Translations under genes and position numbers: made by a program
In this document: positions 20,359-30,740 of the stretch, piece by piece
How the letters are laid out: each line of letters opens with the position of its first letter
How positions within the stretch are numbered: the first letter of the stretch is position 1
Source of the DNA: Asaia platycodi JCM 25414
Lineage (GTDB): Bacteria > Pseudomonadota > Alphaproteobacteria > Acetobacterales > Acetobacteraceae
Assembly (NCBI RefSeq): GCF_000614545.1
Contig: NZ_BAKW01000018.1
Span: 18,138-82,137, forward strand
Length of the DNA stretch: 64,000 nt
Direction of reading: 5' to 3'
Notes under the pieces: model-generated
What the model saw: the letters and a program-made list of their open reading frames with translations, nothing else
What the model was told of the DNA's origin: nothing
The model's database searches: none

Positions 20359-20976
20359 ATGTCCGTCTACAGGCGCAGTTTCCTGGCAGCGATCCCTGCC
20401 CTCGCCCTCATGTCGAAAGCCCGCGCCGAAGACGCCCCCAGCCATGACACCCGCCTGACACCGCGCACGCTTGGCAATCCCAAGGCGCCGGTCACGGTCA
20501 ATGAGTGGTTCTCGCTGACCTGCACCCATTGCGCGCATTTTGAAATGACGGTGTTTCAGGAGGTCAAAGCCAAGCTCATCGATACGGGCAAGGTATTTTA
20601 CGTCTATCACGATTTCCCGCTCGACCAGATCGCCCTCCTAGGCGCCATGGTGGCGCGTTCGCTCCCGGTCGAACGCTACGTGCCCTTCGTCAACTCGATG
20701 CTGTCGACACAGGATCGCTGGGCTTTCGCCCGTGACATCGACCCGAAAAAGCAGATCCAGCAAATGGCTGCCCTGGCTGGCATCTCCGCCGATCAGTTCA
20801 GGAAGATCGATGGCGACGATGCGCTCCGCCAGGCGCTTGTTGCCCAGCAGGATGCCGATCAGGCCAAATACAATATCGGCGGCACGCCTTTCTTCATGTT
20901 CAACGACAAGCCCTATAATCAGGAACTCCTGACCTTTGAGGCTTTCGAAGCTGAAGTCAGGAAGGCTGGCGGCTGA
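20359..20976 (+). CDS. DsbA-family thiol:disulfide oxidoreductase with Tat-like signal
   Basis: About 205 residues. The N-terminus MSVYRRSFLAAIPALAL carries a twin-arginine-like RRSFL followed by a hydrophobic stretch and an AxA-type cleavage site (KARAED). The active site is CTHC in WFSLTCTHCAHF, and the cis-proline loop is GGTPFFMFN. This matches the DsbA/BdbD-like thioredoxin_4 family that oxidises or isomerises periplasmic disulfides. The ATG at 20359 has GGGAGTG upstream; an ATG nine bases earlier is less well placed. Confidence 0.88.
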   Translation: MSVYRRSFLAAIPALALMSKARAEDAPSHDTRLTPRTLGNPKAPVTVNEWFSLTCTHCAHFEMTVFQEVKAKLIDTGKVFYVYHDFPLDQIALLGAMVARSLPVERYVPFVNSMLSTQDRWAFARDIDPKKQIQQMAALAGISADQFRKIDGDDALRQALVAQQDADQAKYNIGGTPFFMFNDKPYNQELLTFEAFEAEVRKAGG

Positions 20977-21103
20977 CACCGCATTCGGTTAAATGCGCGA
21001 ACGGATGGGGCCTAAACGCCCCGTTCGTTCCCGCATCGCGCCTTTTTTCGGCATATTCCAGTCGATCGAAAAGAGGCCCAGAAGAGGACCCCGCTTTTCG
21101 CGT

Positions 21104-24100
21104 ATGTCAGCCAAGATCACGCGCCTGCGGATAGCGGGTTTCAAGAGTTTCGCCGATCCTGCCACGATCGATATCCTTCCCGGGCTGACAGGAATCGTAG
21201 GCCCCAATGGATGCGGCAAGTCCAATGTCGTAGAGGCCCTGCGCTGGGCCATGGGCGAAAGTTCGGCTCGCGCCCTGCGCGGCGGCGAACTGGACGATCT
21301 GATATTCGCCGGCACGAGTGCCCGCTCGGCCCGCTCCCTCGCAGAGGTGACGCTCTGGCTCGAAGAGGCAGCCGGCCTCGCCCCTGCCCCTTTTGCAGAC
21401 TCAGACGCACTAGAAATCTGCCGTCGCGCCGAGCGCGGCTCGGGCAGTGATTTTCGCCTGAATGGTCGCGCCCTGCGCGCGCGCGATATCACGACATTGT
21501 TCGCCGATCTGTCGTCAGGCGCGCGCAGCTCGTCCATCGTCAGCCAGAACCGTGTCAGCGCATTGATCAGCGCCAAGCCCGAAGAGCGCCGCTCGCTTCT
21601 TGAAGAAGCCGCCGGCATTACAGGGCTGCATGCCAGACGCCATGATGCGGAACTCAAGCTACGCCAGGCCGAAGGCAATATGGAGCGGTCGGAAGATCTG
21701 CGTCAGCAGATCGAGATACGCCTTGAGCAGCTCGAAGCACAATCGACGCAGGCGCGCGCCTATCGCAGTCTATCCGAGTCGATACGTGACGACGAGCAGG
21801 CTTTGTCCTGGCTGCTTTACACGCGCGCCGAGCTTCTGGTCGAGCGTACCACCTCCCTGTTGCAGGCGGCGGAGAGGGAGCGCGACGACTCTGCTGCCTC
21901 GGCACAGACAGCAGAGCAGGAAGGCCTCGGGCAGAAGGCGCGTATTCTCGAGCTGCGGGACCAGGTCGAAACCCTGCGTGAAACGCGCGACAACCTCCGC
22001 GTCGCCGCCGAGACCACACGCGAGGCGCTGGCACAGGCGCTCAATACTGCAGAACAGGCGCGCAGCGTCAGGCGCAGCTTCAGGCTGACCGGTCGATCGC
22101 CCAGTCGCGTCTTGCAGAGGCTCAGGCGAGGCACGCGAGCCTCATAGAGGCCATGGCCGCCCTGGAAATCCTGATGACGGATTTACCGGGCAAGCTCACT
22201 GATCTGGCCCATACGGCAAAAGGCAGTGCCTCCGCGCTGGCCGAGTCAGAAAAAGCACGTCAGGCCCTGTCGGACCGTCTTATTACCGAGCGTCTGGCAG
22301 CGCAGACACTTCAGGCGGAGCATGAGTCGACCGCAGGACGTGTCGCAGCCCTTACCGAAGAAGCGCGCCAGCTGGCGCAGACATTGGGGGAGGTGAAAGC
22401 CGAGCTTCCCGACGAGGCGGAACTTGCTGCCCTTCAAAAAGCGCTCGACGAAAAGCGACGCCAGCGCAGCGCTCTGGAAGGGGCCAGCGCCACGCTGACC
22501 CTCTCCCAGCAGGATGCCCGCCTGGCGCTTTCACAGGCCGAGCAGAAGGCCGATAGGGCTATAAGGGAGGCAGAACAGGCACGCGATACGCTCGCACGCC
22601 TTGTGGCAAGGTCTCAGACGCTTGATGCGCAATGCTCTGCGCATGAGGCAGACCTCGCAGCTCTGTCCCGAACCCATCGCAGCGAAGCAGAACTCGCCGG
22701 ACATGATGAGAAGGCGCGTCAGTTGCTCACCGCACGCGACAAGGCACGCAGCGAGGCCGAGCAGACCCGAACGACTCTGACCCAGCACCAGCAGGCCCTT
22801 TCTCATGCCGAGGCCGAGGCTCAGAGCATTGCCCGGCAGCGCGCCCTTCTGACGCGTGAGCACGAGCAGGCCTGTGAGGCGCACCTTCGGCATGAGCGCC
22901 AGATCGAAACGCTGGCAGCCCAGCGCGCCAGTCTCGACGCACAAATGCCCGCCCCTGACGCCCTTGAGGCCGCGAAAGCCGTCCATATGGAGGCGGAGGC
23001 CCGTGTCGCCGCCCTGACGGCAAAAATCGAGACCCTCTCTTCAGAACGCAATATCTGTCGCCAGCAGCATGAAGAGCAGGAGAAATCACGCCGGGAGACG
23101 ACCGCCAGAGCCCTTGCCCTGCGCGCGCGTCATGACGCTCTCGCCGCGACACATCAGTCGGAGGCCTTGCCCTCTCCTCTGATTGACTCCCTCATTATTC
23201 CACCGGGCCTCGAGCGCGCCATCGCCTCCGCCCTCGACGCAACGCTCGATGCCTCGCTGGATGAAACGCAGGATCGTGCCTGGGCGCAGCTTCCTGCCTT
23301 GGCTGCACAGCCCCTCCCAGCGCCTGCGCAGAGCCTGCTGTCTCTGATCGACTGCCGCCCGCACTGCACCGCTGCTTCACGGCCATCGGGCTGGTCGATT
23401 CTGTGGAGACTGGCGCTGCGCTTCAAAGCCAGCTGCGCCCGGCCAATGCCTTGTCAGCGCAGAGGGCGCGCTCTGGCGATGGGACGGCTATCGCGAAGCT
23501 GCCAACCTGCCATCGAATGCGCTGAACCGCGTCGAGCATCTCAGCGCGCTTCGTGTACTCGACGCAGAAATCGAGCAGGCCGAGCAGGCTCTCGCACCGC
23601 TGACGGAGCGTGTGACGGCGCTGGAACAGCAAGAGCTCTCCCAGACCGCTCAGCTCGCCGAACTACGCGAGGCGCTTCACCAGCAGGAAGCAACACTCGC
23701 CGTGAAACGCCGTGAGGAAACGACACTTCTCACTCAGCGCGATCGCCTCAGCAGCCAGAGCGACCGTCTCGACCAGACGCGTGAGGAAACCGCCATCCAG
23801 CGCGACGAGGTGGCCAGGCGCGTCGAGTCTGCGAGAGAGGCGCTTGCGTCTCTCGTGTCGGAGGACACACTCAAGTCGCAAATCGACGGCTTGCGCGAAA
23901 AGCTCCTGCAGGCGCGTCATGATACGGACCGAGCACTGGAGCTGGCCAAGCGTCTCGAATCGGAACACGGTGCCGCCCAGGAAAACGCCACGCGCCTGAG
24001 GCTTCAGGAAGACTCCAACGCCACCAAATCCCGTACACTGACGGCCGCACTGGCTCAGGCCCGCCAGGATCGGGCGGAGGTGGGGACACAGACGCAGCAT

Positions 24101-25614
24101 CTCTCACAGACCGATTACGACGCGGAACTGACCCGATGCACGGAGGCGAGAGACAGGCAGCGGACGACCCTGCAGGATTTCGAAAGCCGTCTCAAGGCGT
24201 CGAAACAGGCGCTTGAAACGCTTGGCAGGGAAATCGGTGCGACCAGCAGGGATCTGCATATGAGGCGTGACCTCAAACTCAGTCTCACCGCTCGCCTCTC
24301 GGCGCTCCTGCCTCAGCACGATTCTGTCCAGAAAACCCTCGCCCAGACCCAAGCCCGGCAGCAAAACCTGGCGCCCGTGCCGATCTGACTCCCCTTGAGC
24401 AGTCTTTCCAGCATGCGCAGACGCAGGAAGCCGCCCATCGTGAGACGGCCGCAAGGCATCATGAGGCTCTCCGCGACGCAGAAGCCACTCTGGACCGCAC
24501 ACAGCAGGAAAAAGCCCAGATTACCCTGCGTCTGAGCGAGAGCGACTCTCAAATCGCGACGCTTCAGGACGATCTGATCCGCCTGGATACCCGCGTCGCT
24601 CAAGGCCAGACGGAATGCGCGCAGAGCGAGGCCGATAGAACCCGGCTGGAGACTGCATCGCAGGGGAGTATCGGCGCTCTGGAAACGGCCGAGGAGGCAT
24701 TTGCCAGCGCGGCTTCCTCGCTCGCCGGGATTGAAGCAGCTCTTGAGACACTGGCTGAAACGCGCAGAGAAGCAGAGCAACGCAGCGCCTCTGCACGCGA
24801 AAACGCCATCCGCTTGCAGGAACGCCTCACACAGGCCTGTGGCCAGCTCGAAAAACTTGCCGAGAGCCGGGACACCACTCGACCGGAGAACTTCGATCTG
24901 CCGCTTACAGAGCAAAGCGAAACCACACTCAAGCGGCGTTTGAACCGTAGCCAGAAAGAGCGCGAGGCCCTCGGCCCCGTCAATCTTCTGGCGGAGGAAG
25001 AATATAGCGAGGCGCGCAGCCAGTCCGATCATCTGATGCGCGAACATGAAGAACTGGCTTCGGCCATCGGTCGTCTGCGCGGCTCGATCAATATGCTGAA
25101 AAAAGAGGGGCGCGAGCGGCTTCAGGCGGTTTTTGTCGAGGTTGACCGACACTTCCAGTCGCTGTTCAGCCGCATGTTCAACGGTGGGAAGGCGCATTTG
25201 GGGCTGGTCGGCAGCGATGACCCACTCGAGGCCGGACTGGAGATCTTTGCCCAGCCTCCCGGCAAGAAGCTCTCGACCCTGTCGCTTCTCTCGGGTGGTG
25301 AGCAGGCACTGACGGCGCTGTCGCTTATTTTTGCTACCTTCCGCTGCCAGCCCGCACCGCTCTGCATTCTCGATGAGGTCGATGCGCCTTTGGATGACGC
25401 CAATGTCGAGCGGCTTTGTGGACTGCTGAAGGATATGGCCGAGGAAGCAGAGACGCGATTTCTGATCGTGACCCACCACCAGCTTACCATGGCGCATATG
25501 GACAGGCTTTTCGGTGTCACGATGCAGGAGCGCGGCGTCAGTCAGGTGCTTTCTGTCGATCTCAGCCTTGCAACCTCCTTCGCCGAAACGGGTTCTCTGG
25601 CTGTAGCGTCCTGA
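21104..25614 (+). CDS. smc: Chromosome segregation protein SMC (three frame breaks)
   Basis: The condensin ATPase, about 1,500 residues. Walker A GPNGCGKSN is at about residue 33, followed by the long coiled coil and hinge; the C-terminal head has the LSGGEQAL signature and Walker B CILDEVDAPLDDAN. Frame breaks lie near 22075, 23365 and 24375, all in the coiled coil or hinge; in each the coiled-coil protein continues directly in another frame (LAEAQARHASLIEAM, CFTAIGLVDSVETGAAL, ADLTPLEQSFQHA). Because SMC is required for normal chromosome segregation and the two ends are intact, I take these as sequence errors. ATG 21104 chosen because MSAKITRLRIAGFKSFADP is the usual N-terminus. Confidence 0.93.
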
Positions 25615-25707
25615 TCGGAAGCGGTTATAACCATGTCTTTATTGTATTTTCCCTTCGATACCGCCCATAATGGTCGTTTGACGCATTAGCCCCGAAAGGC
25701 CGAACCG

Positions 25708-26424
25708 ATTTCCTTTTCGCCCCCTCATCTTCCAGATCTGTCGAAGCTGAGCGCCGGTCGCGGTCTGCGCGTGGTGGGCGATGTGCATGGCGATCTCACC
25801 GCTTTCGAACACGCCGTTGCAACCGATCGGTTCATCGTCCAGCTCGGCGATCTGGTGGACCATGGGCCGGACAGTGCCGGAACGTTGCGACTCATGCTCG
25901 ACCTGATCGATGACGGGCGCGGTCTGTTCATTCTAGGCAATCATGATCGCAAGCTCGGACGTGCCCTGGAAGGCAGAAGGCTGCGACGCGATCCGCCTCT
26001 TGAAGAAACCCTGCGCCAGCTCTCAGGCCCGGTTCAGGCCGGGCTGCGCGAGCGAGCCTATGAGGCAATAGCCGAGGCACCCGCCTGGATCGCTCAGGGC
26101 AACATGATTTTCGTTCATGGTGGCTTTCATACCGATATGCTGTTCGAGGCCCCGCCACCGGCGCTGGGGGCCATGACACCACTGCTGTCACGCGCGCTTT
26201 TCGGCGAAACGACGGGCCGCATGCAGCCCGACGGTTATCCTGAGCGCCGACTGCGCTGGATCGATCATATCCCCGCCGATCATATCGTGTATTGCGGTCA
26301 CGACCGACGTTCGACCGATGGCCGCCCCTGGATACGCGATGGACGCAGCGGTGGTCGTGCCATCTTTACCGACCTTGGCGCCGGAAAAGGCGGCCATCTT
26401 GCCTGGATTGATCTCGATGTCTGA
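25708..26424 (+). CDS. Metallophosphoesterase, serine/threonine protein phosphatase-like
   Basis: Calcineurin-like phosphoesterase with the metal-binding motifs GDVHG, GDLVDHGPDS and GNHDRKLG, then VHGGFH and YCGHDRRS. It may be a diadenosine tetraphosphatase-like or protein phosphatase enzyme; substrate unknown. The first start codon of standard type is the GTG at 25771, but that would cut off the first beta strand (GRGLRVVGDVHG). The frame is open back to a stop at 25687-25689, and the only reasonable start is ATT at 25708, eight bases after AAAGG. Either an ATT start is used or one base there is miscalled. Overlaps the chorismate mutase gene by eight bases. Confidence 0.78.
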   Translation: MSFSPPHLPDLSKLSAGRGLRVVGDVHGDLTAFEHAVATDRFIVQLGDLVDHGPDSAGTLRLMLDLIDDGRGLFILGNHDRKLGRALEGRRLRRDPPLEETLRQLSGPVQAGLRERAYEAIAEAPAWIAQGNMIFVHGGFHTDMLFEAPPPALGAMTPLLSRALFGETTGRMQPDGYPERRLRWIDHIPADHIVYCGHDRRSTDGRPWIRDGRSGGRAIFTDLGAGKGGHLAWIDLDV

Positions 26425-26719
26425 ACAAGAAACACGCGCGCTCCTCGAACAGCATCGGCAGAGCATCGACAATATCGATGCCGCACTGATCCACATGCTG
26501 GCGGAACGCTTTCGCCAGACGCAGGCGGTGGGTGAACTCAAGGCCCGTTCAGGCCTGCCCGCTGCCGACCCTGCTCGCGAATCGCGCCAGATCGAAAGAC
26601 TGCGCCAGCTCGCCTCTTCTGCCAGGCTCGATCCTGACTTCGCGGAAAAGTTTCTTGCCTTCATCATACGGGAAGTTATCCGTCATCATGACTCAATTGC
26701 CGGGCGCAGCCCGCGCTGA
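26417..26719 (+). CDS. Chorismate mutase (AroQ type)
   Basis: A 100-residue all-helical protein of the AroQ class converting chorismate to prephenate for phenylalanine and tyrosine synthesis. RQSIDNIDAALIHMLAERF and the KARSGLPAADPARESRQIERL block contain the arginine and lysine residues that bind the substrate. The ATG at 26417 overlaps the phosphoesterase stop. It stands alone and is not fused to prephenate dehydratase. Confidence 0.88.
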   Translation: MSEQETRALLEQHRQSIDNIDAALIHMLAERFRQTQAVGELKARSGLPAADPARESRQIERLRQLASSARLDPDFAEKFLAFIIREVIRHHDSIAGRSPR

Positions 26720-26733
26720 AACGGGGGCGTGAC

Positions 26734-27249
26734 ATGACAGCGCATCATCTCATACTCGTCAGGCACGCTCAGGCCGCGCATGAGTTTTTTGGCAGCCAGG
26801 ACAGCAAACGCCCCCTGACTGCGCAGGGCGAGCTGGATGCCCAGGCTCTGGGCGAGAAGCTTGCCGCAATCGGCATCGACCTCTCAGGCGCCCATCTGTG
26901 GCACAGCACGGCCAGACGCACGACGCAGACAACCCAGGCCATTACAGGTCATCTGCCGGAGTCCTGCATTGTCCATGGTCTGGACGCGCTTTACGACCTC
27001 GACCTCTACGGCATTCTTGAGCTTGTGCGCGAGACGCCTCAGACGGTCGGAACCCTGATCATCATCGGGCATAACCCGGCCATCGCCGAAACCTGCCGCC
27101 ATCTGGCAAGCGACGCGATCGACGGGCCGATCGCCCGGGAACTGATGAAAGGCTACGAGCCAGGCACCGCGGCCCTCTTTACCGTTGTTTCCGACTGGGC
27201 CGGTCTTTCGCCCAATACGGCAACACTGGGCACCGTACTTCACCCATAA
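26734..27249 (+). CDS. Histidine phosphatase, SixA-like
   Basis: About 171 residues with the phosphohistidine motif LVRHAQA near the N-terminus and the second catalytic histidine in IIIGHNPAIAE. The size and the STARRTTQTTQ segment fit the SixA subgroup, which in E. coli removes phosphate from histidine-containing phosphocarriers. Target here unknown. Starts 14 bases after the chorismate mutase stop. Confidence 0.85.
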   Translation: MTAHHLILVRHAQAAHEFFGSQDSKRPLTAQGELDAQALGEKLAAIGIDLSGAHLWHSTARRTTQTTQAITGHLPESCIVHGLDALYDLDLYGILELVRETPQTVGTLIIIGHNPAIAETCRHLASDAIDGPIARELMKGYEPGTAALFTVVSDWAGLSPNTATLGTVLHP

Positions 27250-27289
27250 GTTGATTGCCTCCCCCCGACTAAATTTCTAAGGCACGTCC

Positions 27290-28606
27290 ATGGCTGATCA
27301 CGACACAAACGGATCCACTCCCGAAACGGCGACCCTCAGCATTGGCGAGCGTTCTGCCGTATTTCCGATACTGAAGGGCAATCTCGGCCCGGATGTCATC
27401 GATATTCGCAAACTCACTGCCGACACGCAGATGTTCTCGTTCGATCCGGGCTATGGTGAAACGGCGTCGTGCCGCAGCGCCATCACCTTTATCGATGGCG
27501 ATGAAGGGGTGCTTTTGCATCGCGGCTACCCGATCGAGCAACTCGCGACCGAAGCAAGCTTTACCGAGACGGCTTATCTGCTGGTCTATGGCGATCTACC
27601 TAATCGCGAAGACTACGACCGCTTTCAGCAGGATCTGAAGGAGCAGGCCCTGCTGCACGAACAGATCCGCAACTTCTTCAACGGCTTCCGTCGTGACGCC
27701 CATCCGATGGCCATTCTCTGCGGCACGGTCGCGGCGCTCTCAGCCTTTTATCCCGATGCCGTCGATATTTCCCACGAGGCGTCACGCGACCTCTCGACAC
27801 GCCGCTTGATTGCGAAGGTGCCGACCATCGCTGCCTGGGCCTATAAATACACCGTGGGCGAGCCATTCGTTTATCCCGACAATAATCTCAGCTTTTCAGA
27901 AAACTTCCTGAAGATGCTGTTTGCCAAGCCGAACGCCGACTACAAGGTCAATCCCGTTCTGGCGCGCGCCATCGACCGTATTCTGATCCTTCACGCCGAT
28001 CATGAGCAGAATGCCTCGACCTCGACGGTGCGTCTGGTCGGCTCCACGGGTGCAAACCCCTATGCGTGTATCGCCGCCGGGATTGCCGCCCTCTGGGGGC
28101 CTGCTCATGGCGGTGCGAACGAGGCCGTTCTCGGCATGCTGGCGCAGATCGGCACACGGGAGAACATCCCGTCTTTCATCGCTCAGGTGAAAGACCGCGA
28201 AAGCGGCGTGCGCCTGATGGGATTCGGCCATCGCGTCTACAAGAATTTCGACCCGCGTGCGAAAATCATGGAGCAGACCTATCATGAGGTCGTGGCAGAG
28301 CTGGGGCTGAAACACGACCCGATGTTCGATCTGGCCGCCGAGCTGGAAAAGATCGCTGTCAATGATCCCTACTTCGTTCAGCGCCGCCTCTATCCAAATG
28401 TCGATTTCTATTCAGGGCTCATCCTGAGGGCCATGGGTATCCCGACCTCAATGTTCACGGTGCTCTTTGCTGTGGCACGCACGGTCGGCTGGGTCAGCCA
28501 GTGGCGTGAGATGATCGAGGAACCAGGCCAGCGTATCGGTCGTCCCCGTCAGCTTTATGTCGGTGAGGCCCGGCGCGATTATATCCCGCAATGCAGACGC
28601 AGCTGA
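27290..28606 (+). CDS. gltA: Citrate synthase, type II
   Basis: A 438-residue enzyme condensing oxaloacetate with acetyl-CoA. Catalytic residues sit in [16 protein letters not shown] (histidine), [11 protein letters not shown] (histidine) and the region [15 protein letters not shown] with the conserved aspartate after it (DPRAKIM). The N-terminal extension of about 40 residues is typical of type II hexameric, NADH-sensitive enzymes. Intact frame. A strong terminator follows. Confidence 0.96.
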   Translation: MADHDTNGSTPETATLSIGERSAVFPILKGNLGPDVIDIRKLTADTQMFSFDPGYGETASCRSAITFIDGDEGVLLHRGYPIEQLATEASFTETAYLLVYGDLPNREDYDRFQQDLKEQALLHEQIRNFFNGFRRDAHPMAILCGTVAALSAFYPDAVDISHEASRDLSTRRLIAKVPTIAAWAYKYTVGEPFVYPDNNLSFSENFLKMLFAKPNADYKVNPVLARAIDRILILHADHEQNASTSTVRLVGSTGANPYACIAAGIAALWGPAHGGANEAVLGMLAQIGTRENIPSFIAQVKDRESGVRLMGFGHRVYKNFDPRAKIMEQTYHEVVAELGLKHDPMFDLAAELEKIAVNDPYFVQRRLYPNVDFYSGLILRAMGIPTSMFTVLFAVARTVGWVSQWREMIEEPGQRIGRPRQLYVGEARRDYIPQCRRS

Positions 28607-28633
28607 GCGGTATGACATCCTGAAACGAAAAAA

Positions 28634-28657
28634 GCCGGAGGAATACTCCGGCTTTTT
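28634..28657 (+). terminator. Rho-independent terminator after gltA
   Basis: GCCGGAG, loop GAATA, CTCCGGC, then TTTTT, with A residues before it. Strong. Confidence 0.9.
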
Positions 28658-28713
28658 CTTTGCCCGGACCAGAAAGCCCGGGCTTCATCTTTTTGTGAAA
28701 ACCGGGCCGAAGC

Positions 28714-28950
28714 CTAGCAGTCACAACCCGGCGTGGCGCCCTTGTCCTGACGGACAATATGATGGTCAATCCATTCCGAAACCAGACGACGCGCTTCGTT
28801 CAGCGAGGCCTCGGGATGGTGAATGCGATAAAGGGTCGTGCATGCGGTGAAAGCCTGGATATCAGGCTGGCCCACATCCCGAAGCTCTTCATACGCTGTG
28901 ATAACAGCGCGTTCGCACTTTCGGGAAATGCGGTTGAGGTCAACAGTCAC
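28714..28950 (-). CDS. Conserved-looking small hypothetical protein, probably iron-regulated
   Basis: I do not recognise this gene. From the GTG at 28950 (AGGA about nine bases upstream) it gives 78 residues, starting MTVDLNRISRKCERAVITAY and ending in CDC. It is soluble and mostly helical, with cysteines at about residues 11 and 41 and a C-terminal Cys-x-Cys. A good sigma-70-like promoter and a near-perfect Fur box lie just upstream. The frame could open at 29019, but that ATG lies upstream of the predicted -10. Function unknown; regulation suggests a role in iron metabolism. Confidence 0.6.
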   Translation of the reverse strand: MTVDLNRISRKCERAVITAYEELRDVGQPDIQAFTACTTLYRIHHPEASLNEARRLVSEWIDHHIVRQDKGATPGCDC

Positions 28951-28966
28951 GCAAACTGATCCTAGT

Positions 28967-28981
28967 TGAGAATTATTATCA
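28967..28981. promoter_or_regulatory. Fur box-like operator
   Basis: TGAGAATTATTATCA matches the 7-1-7 Fur consensus TGATAATNATTATCA at 13 of 14 fixed positions, with flanking T and A that extend the symmetry. It lies 17 bases upstream of the GTG start and just downstream of the predicted -10, a position where a bound repressor would block transcription. Confidence 0.65.
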
Positions 28982-28989
28982 ATTAGCGC

Positions 28990-29019
28990 ATTGTAAATCT
29001 TTTCCGATAGTAAATGCAA
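28990..29019 (-). promoter_or_regulatory. Predicted sigma-70 type promoter for the small gene
   Basis: TTGCAT at 29019-29014 and TACAAT at 28995-28990, separated by 18 bases, followed within ten bases by the Fur box. AT-rich compared with its surroundings. Confidence 0.55.
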
Positions 29020-29128
29020 GCATCGCCTATCGAACGAATGCGCGAGGATTTTCTCTCCTTATTTCTCTTACTTTTCTCGCAAAGGGCGGATAATCCTGCA
29101 CGCCAGTAAGATCATGGAGTAATAGCAG

Positions 29129-29881
29129 ATGGCTCTCAGCAACGAGATCAATGGTGGCGCAGTCCGTCAGACGCAATGGGACAGGGATGCTGCGCTCACT
29201 ACGGCGCGTATCCTGCTGGAAATCAAGGCCATCAATTTCCGCCCGGAAGAGCCATACACCTTGACGTCGGGCTGGAAGTCGCCTGTCTATATCGACTGCC
29301 GCAAGATCATCTTCTTCCCCCGCGCCCGCGCCAAGATCGTCGAGCTGGCCGTCGAGAAGATCGGCCGTCACATCGGCTATGAAAGCATCGACTGCGTGGT
29401 CGGCGGCGAGACGGCAGGCATTCCCTTCGCTGCCTGGATTGCCGACCGTATGATGGCCCCCATGGCGTATGTGCGTAAAAAGCCCAAGGGCTTCGGTCGC
29501 AACGCTCAGATCGAAGGCGATGTGCCTGAATCGATGCGCACGCTTCTGGTCGAAGATCTGACGACCGATGGCGCCTCGAAGGTCCGCTTCGCCAATGCCC
29601 TGCGTTCGGCAGGGGCGATCATCGATCACACGTTTGTCGTCTTCTTTTATGGCGTGTTCCCTGGCGCCCAGAAGACCCTTGCCGACATGAATGTGTCGCT
29701 GCATTCGCTCTGCACCTGGTGGGATGTGCTCGAAGCCTGCTCCGGCGCGAATTATTTCTCCGAGAGCGACATCCATGAGGTGCGGCGCTTCCTCGAAGAT
29801 CCCTGCGGCTGGTCGAGGGCCCATGGCGGTGTTGGCAGCGCCGAAGAAGCCGCTGCGCTCAAGGCCAAGGCGGAAGGCTGA
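29129..29881 (+). CDS. pyrE: Orotate phosphoribosyltransferase
   Basis: Converts orotate and PRPP to orotidine monophosphate in pyrimidine synthesis. The 250-residue protein shows the PRPP-binding motif LLVEDLTTDGASK and the loop KKPKGFGR; YTLTSGWKSPVYIDCRK is the usual orotate region. Slightly longer than E. coli PyrE because of N- and C-terminal tails, the latter alanine/lysine rich. Followed at once by murI. Confidence 0.92.
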   Translation: MALSNEINGGAVRQTQWDRDAALTTARILLEIKAINFRPEEPYTLTSGWKSPVYIDCRKIIFFPRARAKIVELAVEKIGRHIGYESIDCVVGGETAGIPFAAWIADRMMAPMAYVRKKPKGFGRNAQIEGDVPESMRTLLVEDLTTDGASKVRFANALRSAGAIIDHTFVVFFYGVFPGAQKTLADMNVSLHSLCTWWDVLEACSGANYFSESDIHEVRRFLEDPCGWSRAHGGVGSAEEAAALKAKAEG

Positions 29882-29882
29882 A

Positions 29883-30710
29883 TTGCCCATCCCTCCGGGC
29901 CGTGTGCTTGCCTTTGATTCGGGCATAGGGGGGCTTGCCGTCGTGCAGGCCCTGCGCACGACCCTGCCGGAAGACACACGTATCGACTATCTGGCCGATA
30001 ACGCGCTGTTTCCTTATGGCGAGCAGGAAGATTCCCTGCTCGTCACGCGCCTGCTCTCCCTGATGGAAGAACGCATCGCTAGGTTGCGCCCCGACGTGGT
30101 AATGATTGCCTGCAACACGGCGAGCACAATCGCGCTCGACGCGCTGAGAGCCCGTTTCGACGTGCCCTTCGTTGGCTGCGTGCCTCCTGTACGCTGGGCC
30201 GCACGCGTAAGCCAGACCCGGGTCTTCGGGCTTCTCTCCACGCGAGGCACGGCGCGACGCCCGTATCTGCGCAGCCTGCGCGACAGCTACGCGGCTGATT
30301 GCGAGATGATCGTGCATGGCGCCCGCGCCCTGGCCGATCTGGCAGAGCAGGCTTTCCTAGGCCGCCCCGTCGATGATTCTATGGTGGCAGAGGAATTGCG
30401 TCATCTGTTCGAGGCCCCCATGGGGCGACAGATCGATACGATAGGACTCGGCTGCACGCATTATACGTTTTTGGCCGATGCTTTCCTGCGTCTCAGCCCG
30501 CCGAATATCAGTTTTCTCGACCCGGCTGTTCCAGTCGCCCAGCAAGTCAACCGGATTCTCGAAATGCGGACAGTGCCTCCCGAACGGGAGGATCTGCCCG
30601 AGAGCCTGACCCTGACCGGACCGGCCACTGATAGCGCGGCCCTCAGGCAGGCCGTTGCCCGGCTGGGCTATCACGACATCACAGTACTGAACAGCGCGCT
30701 CGTACCCTGA
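29883..30710 (+). CDS. murI: Glutamate racemase
   Basis: Makes D-glutamate for peptidoglycan. Catalytic cysteines are in MIACNTAST and GLGCTHYTF; the aspartate and serine of AFDSGIGGLAV bind substrate. The TTG at 29883 is one base after the pyrE stop and has GGAAGG inside the pyrE end as ribosome binding site, so translation is probably coupled. 275 residues, normal length. Confidence 0.92.
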   Translation: MPIPPGRVLAFDSGIGGLAVVQALRTTLPEDTRIDYLADNALFPYGEQEDSLLVTRLLSLMEERIARLRPDVVMIACNTASTIALDALRARFDVPFVGCVPPVRWAARVSQTRVFGLLSTRGTARRPYLRSLRDSYAADCEMIVHGARALADLAEQAFLGRPVDDSMVAEELRHLFEAPMGRQIDTIGLGCTHYTFLADAFLRLSPPNISFLDPAVPVAQQVNRILEMRTVPPEREDLPESLTLTGPATDSAALRQAVARLGYHDITVLNSALVP

Positions 30711-30713
30711 AAA

Positions 30714-30734
30714 CCGCCTCCCCGCAGGAGGCGG
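30714..30734. terminator. Hairpin between murI and the convergent polyprenyl synthase gene
   Basis: CCGCCTCC, loop CCGCA, GGAGGCGG. On the minus strand it is followed by TTTT, so it best fits termination of the polyprenyl synthase gene, but it may serve both. Confidence 0.7.
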
Positions 30735-30740
30735 AATCGC

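Noticed and set aside
24313..25497. A 394-codon frame on the minus strand
   Set aside because: Antisense to the conserved SMC head domain.
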